Assembly (NCBI GenBank): GCA_964441755.1
Contig: CAYTVG010000002.1
Span: 62,001 to 126,000 of the forward strand
Length of the DNA stretch: 64,000 nt
Direction of reading: 5' to 3'
DNA from: JAUMBM01 sp964441755
Lineage (GTDB): Bacteria; Bacteroidota; Bacteroidia; Chitinophagales; Saprospiraceae
Shown here: piece by piece, positions 1 to 8,047 of the stretch
Layout of the letters: the number at the start of each line of letters is the position of its first letter
Numbering within the stretch: the stretch's first letter is position 1
Program-made: the position numbers and the translations under genes
Notes under the pieces: model-generated
Told to the model about the DNA's origin: nothing
The model's database searches: none
What the model saw: the letters and a program-made list of their open reading frames with translations, nothing else

Positions 1-1
1 A

Positions 2-373
2 TACCGGCGTACGGATCACTTTGATGCTGAAGCGCTCTACATTCACATGAAAAACCAGAATTATCGCGTCAGCCGTGCCACCGTCTACAATACGCTCGAA
101 CTTCTGGTCAACTGTGACTTGGTCAAAAAACATCAGTTTGGTAAGAATTTGGCCCAGTATGAAAAGTCATTTGGCTTCAAACAGCACGATCACCTAATCT
201 GTATCGAATGTGGTAAGGTGCTGGAATTTTGTGATCCGCGTATCCAGCAAATTAAAAATATGATGGGCGAGTTGTTGAAATTTGAAGTCACCCATCATTC
301 GCTCAATCTCTATGGGCATTGTGCGGGTGCTTGCGAACGAACCGCCCGCAAGGAAGAAAGTGCCCGGGTATGA
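2..373 (+). CDS. Fur-family metal-responsive regulator, 5' end cut by window
   Basis: The frame is open from base 2, so the true start lies outside the window; the first ATG at 47 is internal. The visible part covers the end of the winged helix (ATVYNTLELL, the recognition-helix region) and the dimerisation domain with metal-site residues: HDHLICIECG, containing the first CxxC, and HHSLNLYGHC near the end. Fur-family proteins are cytoplasmic repressors that bind DNA when loaded with Fe, Zn or another metal, or sense peroxide. The motifs do not decide between Fur, Zur and PerR. The second zinc-cysteine pair is spaced CAGAC (CX3C) rather than the usual CX2C. A Fur-box-like palindrome lies at 5204-5217. 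Family assignment is firm; the sensed signal is unknown. Confidence 0.9.
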   Translation, partial: YRRTDHFDAEALYIHMKNQNYRVSRATVYNTLELLVNCDLVKKHQFGKNLAQYEKSFGFKQHDHLICIECGKVLEFCDPRIQQIKNMMGELLKFEVTHHSLNLYGHCAGACERTARKEESARV

Positions 374-406
374 GAGGGGCAATACACTTTGTTGTGATTA
401 TTACTC

Positions 407-440
407 AGGCCTGACGCTAAGCCGTTAGGCCTTGCTGTTT
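407..440 (+). terminator. possible terminator of the Fur-family gene
   Basis: AGGCCTGAC (407-415) pairs with GTTAGGCCT (424-432) with one G-T wobble, and a short T-rich stretch follows. It sits between the Fur-family stop codon and the purA start. The stem is short, so this is tentative. Confidence 0.4.
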
Positions 441-470
441 TGGCTTTTTACTATACCTATATGTCGATTT

Positions 471-1745
471 ATGAAGGTTGATGTACTACTGGGCCTGCAA
501 TGGGGCGATGAAGGAAAGGGCAAGATTGTTGACTATCTGGCGCCCAATTATGATATTATTGCGCGTTTTCAGGGCGGCCCCAATGCCGGCCACACCCTGC
601 AGTTTGACGGGCTCAAATTTGTCCTTCATACCATTCCTTCAGGTATTTTTCGGGAAAATCTCATTAACCTCATCGGGAATGGGGTCGTTATTGATCCCAC
701 CACCTTGTCTGCAGAAATGCATAAACTCGATCAGACCGGAATTCCTTTTCGCAACCGGCTGCTGATCGCCCGGAAAGCACATCTTATCCTGCCTACCCAT
801 CGATATCTCGATAAGGCAAGCGAAAATGCCAAGGGTAAAGAAAAAATTGGTTCTACCCTCAAAGGGATAGGACCTACCTATATGGACAAGACGGGGCGTA
901 ACGGCCTGCGTGTGGGCGATCTTGCACATCCTCAGTTTATGCAACTGTACAGTGCGCTGAAAGAAAAGCATCTGGAATTGCTGAAATTGTATCCTCCCGT
1001 AGATTTTGACCTGGCACAGGAGGAGGAAAAATGGTTCGCCAGTGTCAATGACCTCAAGGCTCTTCAGTGGGTCGACGGAGAGTATTTTCTCAATGACGCG
1101 CTGCAACAGGGCAAGCGTGTGCTGGCAGAGGGCGCCCAAGGGTCAATGCTCGATATTGATTTTGGTACCTATCCTTTTGTCACTTCTTCCAATACAGTGA
1201 CTGCAGGGGTATGCACCGGACTGGGTATCAGTCCTGCACGCATAGGGGAGGTTATCGGGATTTCTAAGGCCTATTGTACCCGGGTGGGTTCAGGCCCTTT
1301 TCCTTCTGAATTGCTTGACGAAACAGGTGATTTTCTCAGAAATGAAGGGCACGAATTCGGCTCTACTACCGGCCGCCCGCGCCGCTGTGGCTGGATCGAT
1401 TTGCCACAGCTGCATTATACTTGTATGCTCAATGGCGTCACCCAACTGGTTGTCACAAAAATTGACGTACTTAATAAGTTGTCGACTATTCAGGCTGTAT
1501 CGGCTTATGAGGCGGAAGGTCGTGTGTCCGACAGGCTTCCCTATGATTTCTGCCATACAGAGATATCCCCGGTGCTGACGTCTTTCAGCGGTTGGCAATC
1601 TTCTCTGGAAAGTGTCAGCAGTTATGCCGCTCTGCCTTCTGAAGCAAAGGCTTATTTGGCATGGATAGAGAATAAACTGCAGTTGCCAGTCACTATGGTG
1701 AGTATCGGCCCCGGCCGTGAGCAATTGTTACCTGTTGAAGGCTGA
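471..1745 (+). CDS. purA: adenylosuccinate synthase
   Basis: PurA joins IMP and aspartate using GTP to give adenylosuccinate, the first committed step from IMP to AMP, in the cytoplasm. The 424-residue length is normal for the family. Visible signatures: GDEGKGK phosphate loop close to the N-terminus, NAGHT, GIGPTYMDK, the EGAQGSMLDIDFGTYPFVTSS stretch, and STTGRPRRCGW near the GTP/IMP site. The ATG at 471 is preferred because the family begins right at the VDVLLGLQWGDEGKGK strand; an upstream in-frame codon at 432 would add 13 hydrophobic residues and begins inside the preceding hairpin. It is monocistronic as far as seen and converges with the histidine kinase gene. Confidence 0.97.
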   Translation: MKVDVLLGLQWGDEGKGKIVDYLAPNYDIIARFQGGPNAGHTLQFDGLKFVLHTIPSGIFRENLINLIGNGVVIDPTTLSAEMHKLDQTGIPFRNRLLIARKAHLILPTHRYLDKASENAKGKEKIGSTLKGIGPTYMDKTGRNGLRVGDLAHPQFMQLYSALKEKHLELLKLYPPVDFDLAQEEEKWFASVNDLKALQWVDGEYFLNDALQQGKRVLAEGAQGSMLDIDFGTYPFVTSSNTVTAGVCTGLGISPARIGEVIGISKAYCTRVGSGPFPSELLDETGDFLRNEGHEFGSTTGRPRRCGWIDLPQLHYTCMLNGVTQLVVTKIDVLNKLSTIQAVSAYEAEGRVSDRLPYDFCHTEISPVLTSFSGWQSSLESVSSYAALPSEAKAYLAWIENKLQLPVTMVSIGPGREQLLPVEG

Positions 1746-1795
1746 GCATATTGCGTGGCCTTTAGGAGCAAAATAGAAGTAACGTGAATCAGTAT

Positions 1796-1868
1796 ATTTG
1801 CTTTTGCTAAAAAAGCAAATGCGCTGTTAACAAGCCGTCTGGCAGCTGAGGCTGCCAGACGGCTTGTT
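1796..1868. terminator. bidirectional terminator, 18-bp perfect stem
   Basis: Two stem-loops lie between the convergent purA and histidine kinase genes. The first pairs ATTTGCTTTT (1796-1805) with AAAAGCAAAT (1811-1820). The second is an 18-bp perfect stem (1829-1846 with 1851-1868) around a TGAG loop. Position and symmetry suit termination from both sides. Confidence 0.75.
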
Positions 1869-1877
1869 GTTGGAGCT

Positions 1878-3863
1878 TCATGCACAGTTCATCTCAACCC
1901 AAAAGGTCGTTGCCTGACCAGGGGCTGACTGAAAACCTATTTCACCCCCCGCCTGGTTGACCATCTGCCGGCTTATCGCCAGTCCAATGCCCATGCCGGA
2001 GGATTTAGTGGTGAAATTGGGTTGAAAAATCTTATCGCGCAGTGCTTCGGCTACGCCGGGACCATTGTCAGTCACCCGAATGACAACTTTTTGGTTGTTA
2101 TGCCGACTGACAGATACACTAACGAGGCCGTCAGTTACTTCTGCAGCCGCCTGTATGGCATTTTGGAGCAGATTGGAAAATACGCGAAGCATGTGCTCCC
2201 GGTCGGCATGAATAAAAAATTCATGCTGATCACCTTCCCACCGTAAGGCTACCCCTTCTGCATTTTTTTTATACAACTGCATGACCTGGTTGAGTAGTTC
2301 ATGGAGGCTGAATGTCTGTGGATCAGGTGTGGGGAGCCGGGCAAAATCACTGAAAGTACCCGCAATATTGGCCAGTGCATCAATCTGCTCAATGAGCGCC
2401 GGGGCAATTTTTCCTGCCCAGCCGACAGCTTTTTCCGGATCTTCATGCTGCAGCCGCTGTAGCTGCTGCAGGTGGAGCTTCATGGGGGTGAGAGGGTTCT
2501 TGATCTCGTGTGCAATCTGCTGCGCCATTTTTCGCCATGCCTCTTCGCGCTCCGAAGCAGCCAGTCGCAGAGCACTGTCTTCCAACTGCCGGATCATGTC
2601 GTTGTAGTTGTCAACCAGTTGGCCAATTTCGTCATGGGTATACCAGCGAAGGGGCTCGTTTTGCCGCAACTTGGTAGCCCGTATATGCTCTCCAATTTCT
2701 ACAATGGGTTGTGTAATGCTGTTGGCAATGACAATACCAATCACAGCAGCTACCAGCAGTAGAAAGACGTATACAGTTAGCAATTGCTCAAGCCACTCAT
2801 ACAGCGGATCTTGCGCTGTATTGAAAAATTGTATGGTAAAAAGACCGATCAGCAGGAAGGATATAAGTGTGAGGGTGAGAAAGGCAAGCTGTATTCTTAG
2901 CCGCAAAGAGGGAGATCCGAAAAGAGGAATGGCAATCGTTGAGGTGTCTGCCCGCAGCAGCCAGGCAGCTGCCCGTATAGCCATGGCAAGCAGCAGCCCG
3001 CCCATGAATAAAAGGGAAAAAAGTGCCAGCGGAGGCCTGTAGCCACCCGTAAACCGGCCTACGATCAGCCATTCATCTGCAGCAAGTCGATACCAACTGA
3101 GTACCCTGCGACCATCCATAGTTTCTGCAGTGCCTCCCTGAGGGATGCGCTCTGCTTGTGCTTTTTTGCGCCCAAGGCTGTCGGCAGGCAGCTTAAGAGC
3201 ATAGTAAGGTGCGGGTACTTGCAACTCAGCAGCCGGATTGCGGCTCAACTGCTCCAATAAGGCACGTCGCTTTTGCTGGTCAAGCTGCAGACTGTGTCTG
3301 AAAGCAAGTCCTGCCAACAGAGAAGCAAACAGTAGCAACCAGAAAAGCAGCCAGGTGAGGGTTGTTCGTTCACTTTCTGCATACAGTTCCAAACAGAGCA
3401 TGAACAGAAAAAAAGAAAGCCCCGTGATGACACCGGACAAACTCAGTGGAAAGAGCCAACTTGCCAACAGGCCAATCACTACCGATGCTGCACTGATGAT
3501 CATCAAACGGTGGGCCGCTGGCTGCTGGTCGTGTGACTGCACACTTCCCAGCGTTATGCTGGCAAAAACAACCGGCCAGGCCGCCATAAGGCTCAGCCAG
3601 GCCGATGCGGGGAGCTCAAGTAAATGCCGGAAACCTCGCCAGCCCATAGCCGGGCCGCTGATATGCTGTACCCAGCCACAAAATAGTAACCAGTTGATGG
3701 ACAGTATTATCAAAGATACAACGTAGGGGCGGCTTCGCAGCCACGGAGTCAAAAGGAGCGCCCCCAGCAAATAGGCTGTGCTGCTTAGCCAAATGAGTAC
3801 AGGCTCATCCGCAACGCCTGAGAGACCCGTGATTATGGCCGCCGAAATCAACACCACCGACAT
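1878..3863 (-). CDS. NtrY-like membrane sensor histidine kinase
   Basis: An inner-membrane sensor kinase that should autophosphorylate on His and pass phosphate to a response regulator not present in this window. Order of parts: several N-terminal membrane helices over about 200 residues, an extracytoplasmic segment, two more helices, a HAMP linker (about residues 375-430 from this start), the phosphoacceptor box AHEIKNPLTPMKL (His at about residue 452), then ATPase boxes NLLQNAIQAA (N), DNGPGV (G1) and TTKSSGMGIGLAI (F/G2). The AHEIKNPLTP form is typical of NtrY-like kinases. The frame is open up to 3929, overlapping the upstream gene, but the ATG at 3863 has a strong AAGGAGG site 10 nt upstream and starts directly at the first membrane helix. 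It is probably co-transcribed with the upstream membrane protein, 46 nt away. Confidence 0.88.
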   Translation of the reverse strand: MSVVLISAAIITGLSGVADEPVLIWLSSTAYLLGALLLTPWLRSRPYVVSLIILSINWLLFCGWVQHISGPAMGWRGFRHLLELPASAWLSLMAAWPVVFASITLGSVQSHDQQPAAHRLMIISAASVVIGLLASWLFPLSLSGVITGLSFFLFMLCLELYAESERTTLTWLLFWLLLFASLLAGLAFRHSLQLDQQKRRALLEQLSRNPAAELQVPAPYYALKLPADSLGRKKAQAERIPQGGTAETMDGRRVLSWYRLAADEWLIVGRFTGGYRPPLALFSLLFMGGLLLAMAIRAAAWLLRADTSTIAIPLFGSPSLRLRIQLAFLTLTLISFLLIGLFTIQFFNTAQDPLYEWLEQLLTVYVFLLLVAAVIGIVIANSITQPIVEIGEHIRATKLRQNEPLRWYTHDEIGQLVDNYNDMIRQLEDSALRLAASEREEAWRKMAQQIAHEIKNPLTPMKLHLQQLQRLQHEDPEKAVGWAGKIAPALIEQIDALANIAGTFSDFARLPTPDPQTFSLHELLNQVMQLYKKNAEGVALRWEGDQHEFFIHADREHMLRVFSNLLQNAIQAAAEVTDGLVSVSVSRHNNQKVVIRVTDNGPGVAEALRDKIFQPNFTTKSSGMGIGLAISRQMVNQAGGEIGFQSAPGQATTFWVEMNCA

Positions 3864-3873
3864 TGTCGTTTTG

Positions 3874-3880
3874 CCTCCTT
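3874..3880 (-). promoter_or_regulatory. Shine-Dalgarno AAGGAGG fixing the kinase start
   Basis: On the minus strand AAGGAGG ends 10 nt before the ATG at 3863. Strong Shine-Dalgarno sequences are uncommon in Bacteroidota, so this one favours 3863 over the upstream starts at 3896 and 3929. Confidence 0.55.
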
Positions 3881-3909
3881 GGTATGACATGGGCATTTGT
3901 TTGATGATG

Positions 3910-5160
3910 TTATACGTCTGACAGCTCAACAGGCACCTTCGTTTCGCGCACTCGCTGCGTACGGAGCTGTAAGCCGGGGATTTGCATCAATAATCCGGTG
4001 AATATAGCAATCGATCCGATAAACATGCCCATAGGGGGCACAGGCCAGAGCTGCTTGGGAAGCCGCCAGCCCGCTGATACAAGGTACCAGTTCGTTACAA
4101 TGAATCCAATCCAGTATATCCGCCAACCCCAACGTGTGTATTGTGTAGTTTTCAACCAATTTTGTGCATAAAAGAAGATCAGCAGAAAAGGGGTGATGAC
4201 ACCGAGGAATAGTAGCTGCAGGTAGACAATCTGTAATTCCGGAATAGCTGGCGAAAGCCATCGGTCCAACAGTGGCCAGGTTGCCAGCCATTGCAGCAAT
4301 TCTCTGACGAAAAACAGCAGCATGCTGGTTGCCAGCGCCCAGCCGGCACCCGGCGGTAGCAGCTCCCGCATCTGGCGCGCACCACTGCGCCGCCAGTCAA
4401 CAACCAAGAGGGAGGCCGCAATCACCCGCAACAAGCCTCCGGCAAAACTCCACTTTTGCAGGGCCGGATACTGCTGCTGATAGGGCAGGCCCAGCGAAAG
4501 AAGCGCTCCTGCTGTGAGCAGTACTGCCATCCAGCCAACCCTTCGTTTGGGTATCGCCAGGCCGTATTGTGCGCGTAGTCCAAACCACAATGATAGCCAT
4601 ATTAGTACCAACCAGCCATCGTAATGAAAGTGGAGATAGAAATTCACAGCCCACTCGCGGAAGTAGGGACTGTAGAAGCCCAGATCACGAACAACCGGAA
4701 TCATCAGGGGGGCCAGCGCTGAAATAACAAACAGCGTCGAAGCCCATCGCCACGCCCGGCGTTCGGGAATACCACTTATGCCTTCATAACGCCTGATCTG
4801 AAAACCCAGAAAAACAAAAAATAATATCGAAAAGGTAGTATGTACGCCCAACAGGACTATGGCGGTCTTGCCGTATCCGTGTAACAGGGTTAGTAGGGTC
4901 AGCACCAGCGAAACGGCCATATTAACACTGAATAATACCGCCAGCGGGCGATTCCAACGACCACCGGTGAGCACCTCAACCAAGCCCAAACTAATCGCTC
5001 CCCATGCCCATCCTAAAAAGGCCAAATGATTGAGCGAATGCCGAATGTTATCGTAAGGAGCAGGTAGCCATCCGGTTATGGGTGCCTGGCGCAACAGTAT
5101 CCCTACAGCTGCTACCAGCAGCAATAGTAGTAGTACTGTAATTTGCGCATTTTTTTTCAC
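3910..5160 (-). CDS. polytopic membrane protein, possible heme-copper oxidase relative
   Basis: This 416-residue protein is almost entirely hydrophobic, with about 11-12 predicted membrane helices and short loops. I do not recognise a named family with certainty. Several helices carry histidines: RHSLNHLAFLGWAWG near residue 40, LLHGYGKTAIVLLGVH near residue 95, and NFYLHFHYDGWLVLIW in the middle. The HFHY element resembles the helix-X heme-ligand motif of cytochrome-oxidase subunit I, so a distant heme-bearing relative (NnrS- or oxidase-like) is a reasonable guess only. It lies 46 nt upstream of the sensor kinase, suggesting the kinase and this protein work together. Its promoter should lie in the 80-bp divergent gap to the GNAT gene. 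Confidence 0.7.
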   Translation of the reverse strand: MKKNAQITVLLLLLLVAAVGILLRQAPITGWLPAPYDNIRHSLNHLAFLGWAWGAISLGLVEVLTGGRWNRPLAVLFSVNMAVSLVLTLLTLLHGYGKTAIVLLGVHTTFSILFFVFLGFQIRRYEGISGIPERRAWRWASTLFVISALAPLMIPVVRDLGFYSPYFREWAVNFYLHFHYDGWLVLIWLSLWFGLRAQYGLAIPKRRVGWMAVLLTAGALLSLGLPYQQQYPALQKWSFAGGLLRVIAASLLVVDWRRSGARQMRELLPPGAGWALATSMLLFFVRELLQWLATWPLLDRWLSPAIPELQIVYLQLLFLGVITPFLLIFFYAQNWLKTTQYTRWGWRIYWIGFIVTNWYLVSAGWRLPKQLWPVPPMGMFIGSIAIFTGLLMQIPGLQLRTQRVRETKVPVELSDV

Positions 5161-5203
5161 TGCCGGATGAATTGAAATTCAACGCTAATATCCTAATTAC
5201 TGT

Positions 5204-5217
5204 TGATAATATTATCA
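5204..5217. promoter_or_regulatory. 14-bp perfect palindrome resembling a Fur box
   Basis: TGATAATATTATCA is a perfect palindrome in the divergent 80-bp region between the membrane protein (start 5160) and the GNAT gene (start 5241). Its half-site TGATAAT equals the classical Fur 7-1-7 half-site, but the central spacer base is missing. Position suits an operator; the protein that binds it is unproven. Confidence 0.4.
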
Positions 5218-5240
5218 TTACTTGCTAAAAAGGAATCGTT

Positions 5241-5801
5241 ATGAGTACATATACGCTCTCAACAGCCCGGACAGCCGATCTCAACGAGCTGTTGACCCTT
5301 ATCAATAGTGCCTTTCGGGGCGAGAGTTCACGGCAGGGCTGGACGCATGAGGCTGATCTGATTGAGGGAGGAATTCGGGCAGATGAGCCCATGCTTAGGG
5401 AGATTATGGCCAATCCTGCGGCTACTTTGCTGGTGGCCAAAAATGAGGCGGCAGTTATCGAGGGTTGCGTGTCATTGCAGCAAGAGGAAGGGGGACTGTA
5501 TTTGGGCATGCTAACCGTAGACCCCCGGCTGCAGGGGCGGGGACTGGGTAAGTTGTTACTGCAGGCCGCTGAAGATTACGCCCGCACAATAGGAGCTACG
5601 CACATAGAGATGACCGTGATAGCCGACCGCCAGGCACTCATCGACTGGTATGCCCGTCACGGCTTTTTTCCGACAGGGGAAACAAGGCCCTTTGTGCAGG
5701 ATGCCAAGTTTGGCCGGCCTCGTTACCCTATCCACTTTTTAGTACTGAAAAAATCGTTGGTTACTGTCGATACTGCCGAAAAATCAGTACTTCCCGCCTA
5801 G
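5241..5801 (+). CDS. GNAT-family N-acetyltransferase
   Basis: A 186-residue cytoplasmic protein expected to move an acetyl group from acetyl-CoA to an amine. The acetyl-CoA loop is clear: LTVDPRLQGRGLGKLLL (Q/RxxGxG/A signature), followed by the helix with EDYARTIGATHIEM and the C-terminal WYARHGFFPTGE strand typical of the fold. The substrate cannot be read from the sequence. The gene is divergent from the membrane protein gene, with the Fur-box-like palindrome 24 bp before its start. Its last 18 bases overlap the 3' end of the convergent DUF5777 gene. Confidence 0.88.
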   Translation: MSTYTLSTARTADLNELLTLINSAFRGESSRQGWTHEADLIEGGIRADEPMLREIMANPAATLLVAKNEAAVIEGCVSLQQEEGGLYLGMLTVDPRLQGRGLGKLLLQAAEDYARTIGATHIEMTVIADRQALIDWYARHGFFPTGETRPFVQDAKFGRPRYPIHFLVLKKSLVTVDTAEKSVLPA

Positions 5802-6665
5802 CGTAAATACGCGGCTTACATTGAAACCAAAGTGGATGTCGCCGTCCAGCCAGCTGCCGCGGGTTTCGGTGATAAATCCTTTTTCAATCATGGAAGTACT
5901 GTTGGTAAAGTGCAGCTGGAATACGTGACCGCCGGTTTCTATGTCAAATCCTATGCTCAATGAATTTCTGAATTCTTCAGCAATTTGGTTGGGAAAAACA
6001 TAAGCGTACTCGGCATTAAGTGCCACCCTGCGCGTCAGCTTAACCCTGCCGGCTGCGGCCAGTGCAAACACATCGTTGGCTTCTTCCCGTGTGCTCACTA
6101 AGTTGCGATGTACCAGTGTGGGGGAGATTTGCAGCGATAAATTTTCGCTGAATTTTCTGCCCACAATGAGCTGATAGGTATAGTACAACCTTGAACGAAA
6201 GTAGTTTTCCCGGTCAGGATCTTGCCATTTCAGGGTTTGTATGGCTGTAGTTGCCAGCAGGGCTGCCGTTAGCGGGACATTTTTCTGTCCTCGCTGCTGG
6301 CGTATGAGCGTGTATTTTACAAAGCCGTCATAAGTCTTCTGAAAGCTGCTGCGACCTGCACCCACTGTCAGGCGATCGCTGATACCATAGTCCAGCCCAA
6401 TGCGTATGGTGGCATTGTCCAGTCCAAATAATTCGTAAATTCCTTGATTGAGTGTACCAAAACGATGCGAAATTTTGAGATCCATAACGTTGGCAGGCGT
6501 ATTTTCCAGCGAATGGAGATTGATGACGCGATTGGTCTTGAAGGCGGCGGTGATGTAGTCCGGACCTGTTTGTTCTTCACCCAAAAGGGACAAAAGATCA
6601 TCCTGCGCCCGCAGAAAGGGCAGCGCAAGCAGCAGCAGGGTAGTTGTCAGATAAAAATGTCGCAT
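5784..6665 (-). CDS. DUF5777-family outer-membrane beta-barrel protein
   Basis: A 293-residue secreted protein with a signal peptide (first 20 residues, ending LRAQ) and no further membrane helices. Alternating hydrophobic strands ending in an aromatic C-terminus (FTLGGKY) suggest an outer-membrane barrel. The central motif FGTLNQGIYELFGLDNATIR and the GLDYGISDRLTVGAGRS strand are what I associate with DUF5777 proteins, whose function is unknown. It is the last gene of a minus-strand set with YceI (61 nt upstream) and a heme lipoprotein, so a role in envelope redox or lipid-associated processes is inferred from context only. The 3' end overlaps the opposing GNAT gene by 18 bp. Confidence 0.8.
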   Translation of the reverse strand: MRHFYLTTTLLLLALPFLRAQDDLLSLLGEEQTGPDYITAAFKTNRVINLHSLENTPANVMDLKISHRFGTLNQGIYELFGLDNATIRIGLDYGISDRLTVGAGRSSFQKTYDGFVKYTLIRQQRGQKNVPLTAALLATTAIQTLKWQDPDRENYFRSRLYYTYQLIVGRKFSENLSLQISPTLVHRNLVSTREEANDVFALAAAGRVKLTRRVALNAEYAYVFPNQIAEEFRNSLSIGFDIETGGHVFQLHFTNSTSMIEKGFITETRGSWLDGDIHFGFNVSRVFTLGGKY

Positions 6666-6726
6666 AAATATGTTGATTTACCGGTTTATGATTGTTTTGT
6701 GTGTCGAGCTGAAGCAGGGCCGCTGT

Positions 6727-7284
6727 CTATTCAGCCATGAGCTGATACGCAACATTTACTTTGATGGTGACCGTATTTGAGATGTTGAGTCGTACGATGG
6801 TCGGTATGTCAATGCCGTAGTCGTCAAGGGCGATCTGAAAGCTGGCCGTTGCACTTGTCTTGCCCGACTGCACCTGAAAACTGGCATTCGTCTGTATGTC
6901 CCTGCTGACCCCGTGTATACTGAGCTGCCCTTTGACGGTAGCTGTATACTGACCGTCTTTGCCGGTGTTGACCGCCGACGGATTGCTGAGCTGCCCTTTG
7001 AAAGTAGCTTTGGGGTATTTGTCGCTCTCCATGTAGTTTTCATTGAAGTGTTGCTGCATCAGTCCGTTTTCAAACTGAAAGGCCTTGATGTTGGCAGCAA
7101 ATTCGAGCCGGCCGCTGGCTTTGTCCCAGACACTGCTTGCGCTACGGTTGTGCGCCTCGATAGTTTGTATGGGGGTTTCTGACCGGAAGCTGATGTGGCC
7201 TTCCCGTGTAAAATAGCGCTGACCGAAAATGCTACCGGTAGTTGCGGTTGCTAAAATCAGCAACAGCATGGCTTGTCTTATCAT
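6727..7284 (-). CDS. YceI-family periplasmic lipocalin-like protein
   Basis: YceI proteins are secreted beta-barrels that bind isoprenoid-type lipids such as quinone precursors. The family match rests on FTREGHISFRSETPIQTIEAHN at the start, followed by the domain's alternating strands, including KYPKATFKGQLSN and TVKGQLSIHGVSRDIQ, and the closing VRLNISNTVTIKVNVAYQL strand. From the ATG at 7284 (185 residues) the protein opens with a clean signal peptide, MIRQAMLLLILATATTGSIFGQ; the longer frame from 7335 would put 17 polar residues before it, so it was set aside. It lies 84 nt downstream of the heme lipoprotein gene and 61 nt upstream of DUF5777, consistent with one transcript. Confidence 0.9.
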   Translation of the reverse strand: MIRQAMLLLILATATTGSIFGQRYFTREGHISFRSETPIQTIEAHNRSASSVWDKASGRLEFAANIKAFQFENGLMQQHFNENYMESDKYPKATFKGQLSNPSAVNTGKDGQYTATVKGQLSIHGVSRDIQTNASFQVQSGKTSATASFQIALDDYGIDIPTIVRLNISNTVTIKVNVAYQLMAE

Positions 7285-7368
7285 TACCCGATTTTTTGAT
7301 GGTGATTGTGTGGGTGTACAGTTACCGGCTGCCACGGGTTGGCCTGCAGGCGACCTGGCAGCATGAAT

Positions 7369-7764
7369 TTAGTCATTTTTGGCGCCCGCAGCAATCCACT
7401 GTTCAATTTTACGGATATCGCAGGCGGGTATCTTGGGCTGATCCTTAGGCATGGCTGAAAAGCCGTTTTCATGTCTGATGCTGCCGAGCAGGCGGCCATT
7501 GTTGACGTAATTGAGGAGGTTGTCATAGCCCTCCAGAGATACCTCTCCCAAGTTAGCATCGTTGCTGTGACACCCCAGGCAATAGGTGGTCATAATGGGT
7601 ACGATCACCGCCTGGTAGGTGGCGAGCTGGGTGTCGCACACAAGATTTGGGTAGAGATCTTCTTCATTGTCATAAGCGCAGCCGACGAGGAATGTTGAAA
7701 CTGCTAAAATATTAGCAATTACGGCTGTTTTCCATTTGTAATGGATCGTTTTTGTGTGATACAT
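7369..7764 (-). CDS. c-type heme lipoprotein
   Basis: A 131-residue exported lipoprotein. A hydrophobic segment leads to the lipobox FLVGC (Cys29), followed by an acidic DNEED stretch, which in Bacteroidota can mark surface display. A single covalent heme site CLGCH sits at residues 62-66, with SAMPK near residue 106 offering a plausible Met ligand. The IVPIMTTYCLGCHSNDANLG context and the closing IEQWIAAGAKND helix match small cytochrome c domains of the planctomycete/Bacteroidota type. It should carry electrons at the membrane surface. It is the first gene of a probable three-gene unit with YceI and DUF5777. Confidence 0.87.
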   Translation of the reverse strand: MYHTKTIHYKWKTAVIANILAVSTFLVGCAYDNEEDLYPNLVCDTQLATYQAVIVPIMTTYCLGCHSNDANLGEVSLEGYDNLLNYVNNGRLLGSIRHENGFSAMPKDQPKIPACDIRKIEQWIAAGAKND

Positions 7765-7961
7765 AGTCTTAATTTATGTTATAAATGTGCATTTGGTGCC
7801 AGAAAAAACGGACACCAAAGGCACATAAAACAACTATCACTCACATGCGTTCACAAATACTAATGAAATGCATCTGCGACGACTAAAGATTGTGAATTTA
7901 CGTCAATTTCAATTCCTGTTCCTGCTATATACCTGCCTCATATAACTATAAAATTAGATTG

Positions 7962-7971
7962 TTAGTACTAA
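7962..7971. other. 10-bp palindrome in 283-bp gap
   Basis: TTAGTACTAA sits in the AT-rich gap between the heme lipoprotein (start 7764) and the cytochrome-monooxygenase gene (end 8048). It could be an operator for the heme lipoprotein unit. I see no gene and no convincing promoter in this gap. Confidence 0.25.
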
Positions 7972-8047
7972 TCTGTTGGTGACAAATTGTGCTCTCCGAC
8001 CAAAATATCTGTGTAAGAAGTACATAGCATAGAGGCGTAAGTTGTAG

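Noticed and set aside
432..470. N-terminal extension of purA
   Set aside because: Thirteen hydrophobic residues overlap a hairpin and are absent from the family.
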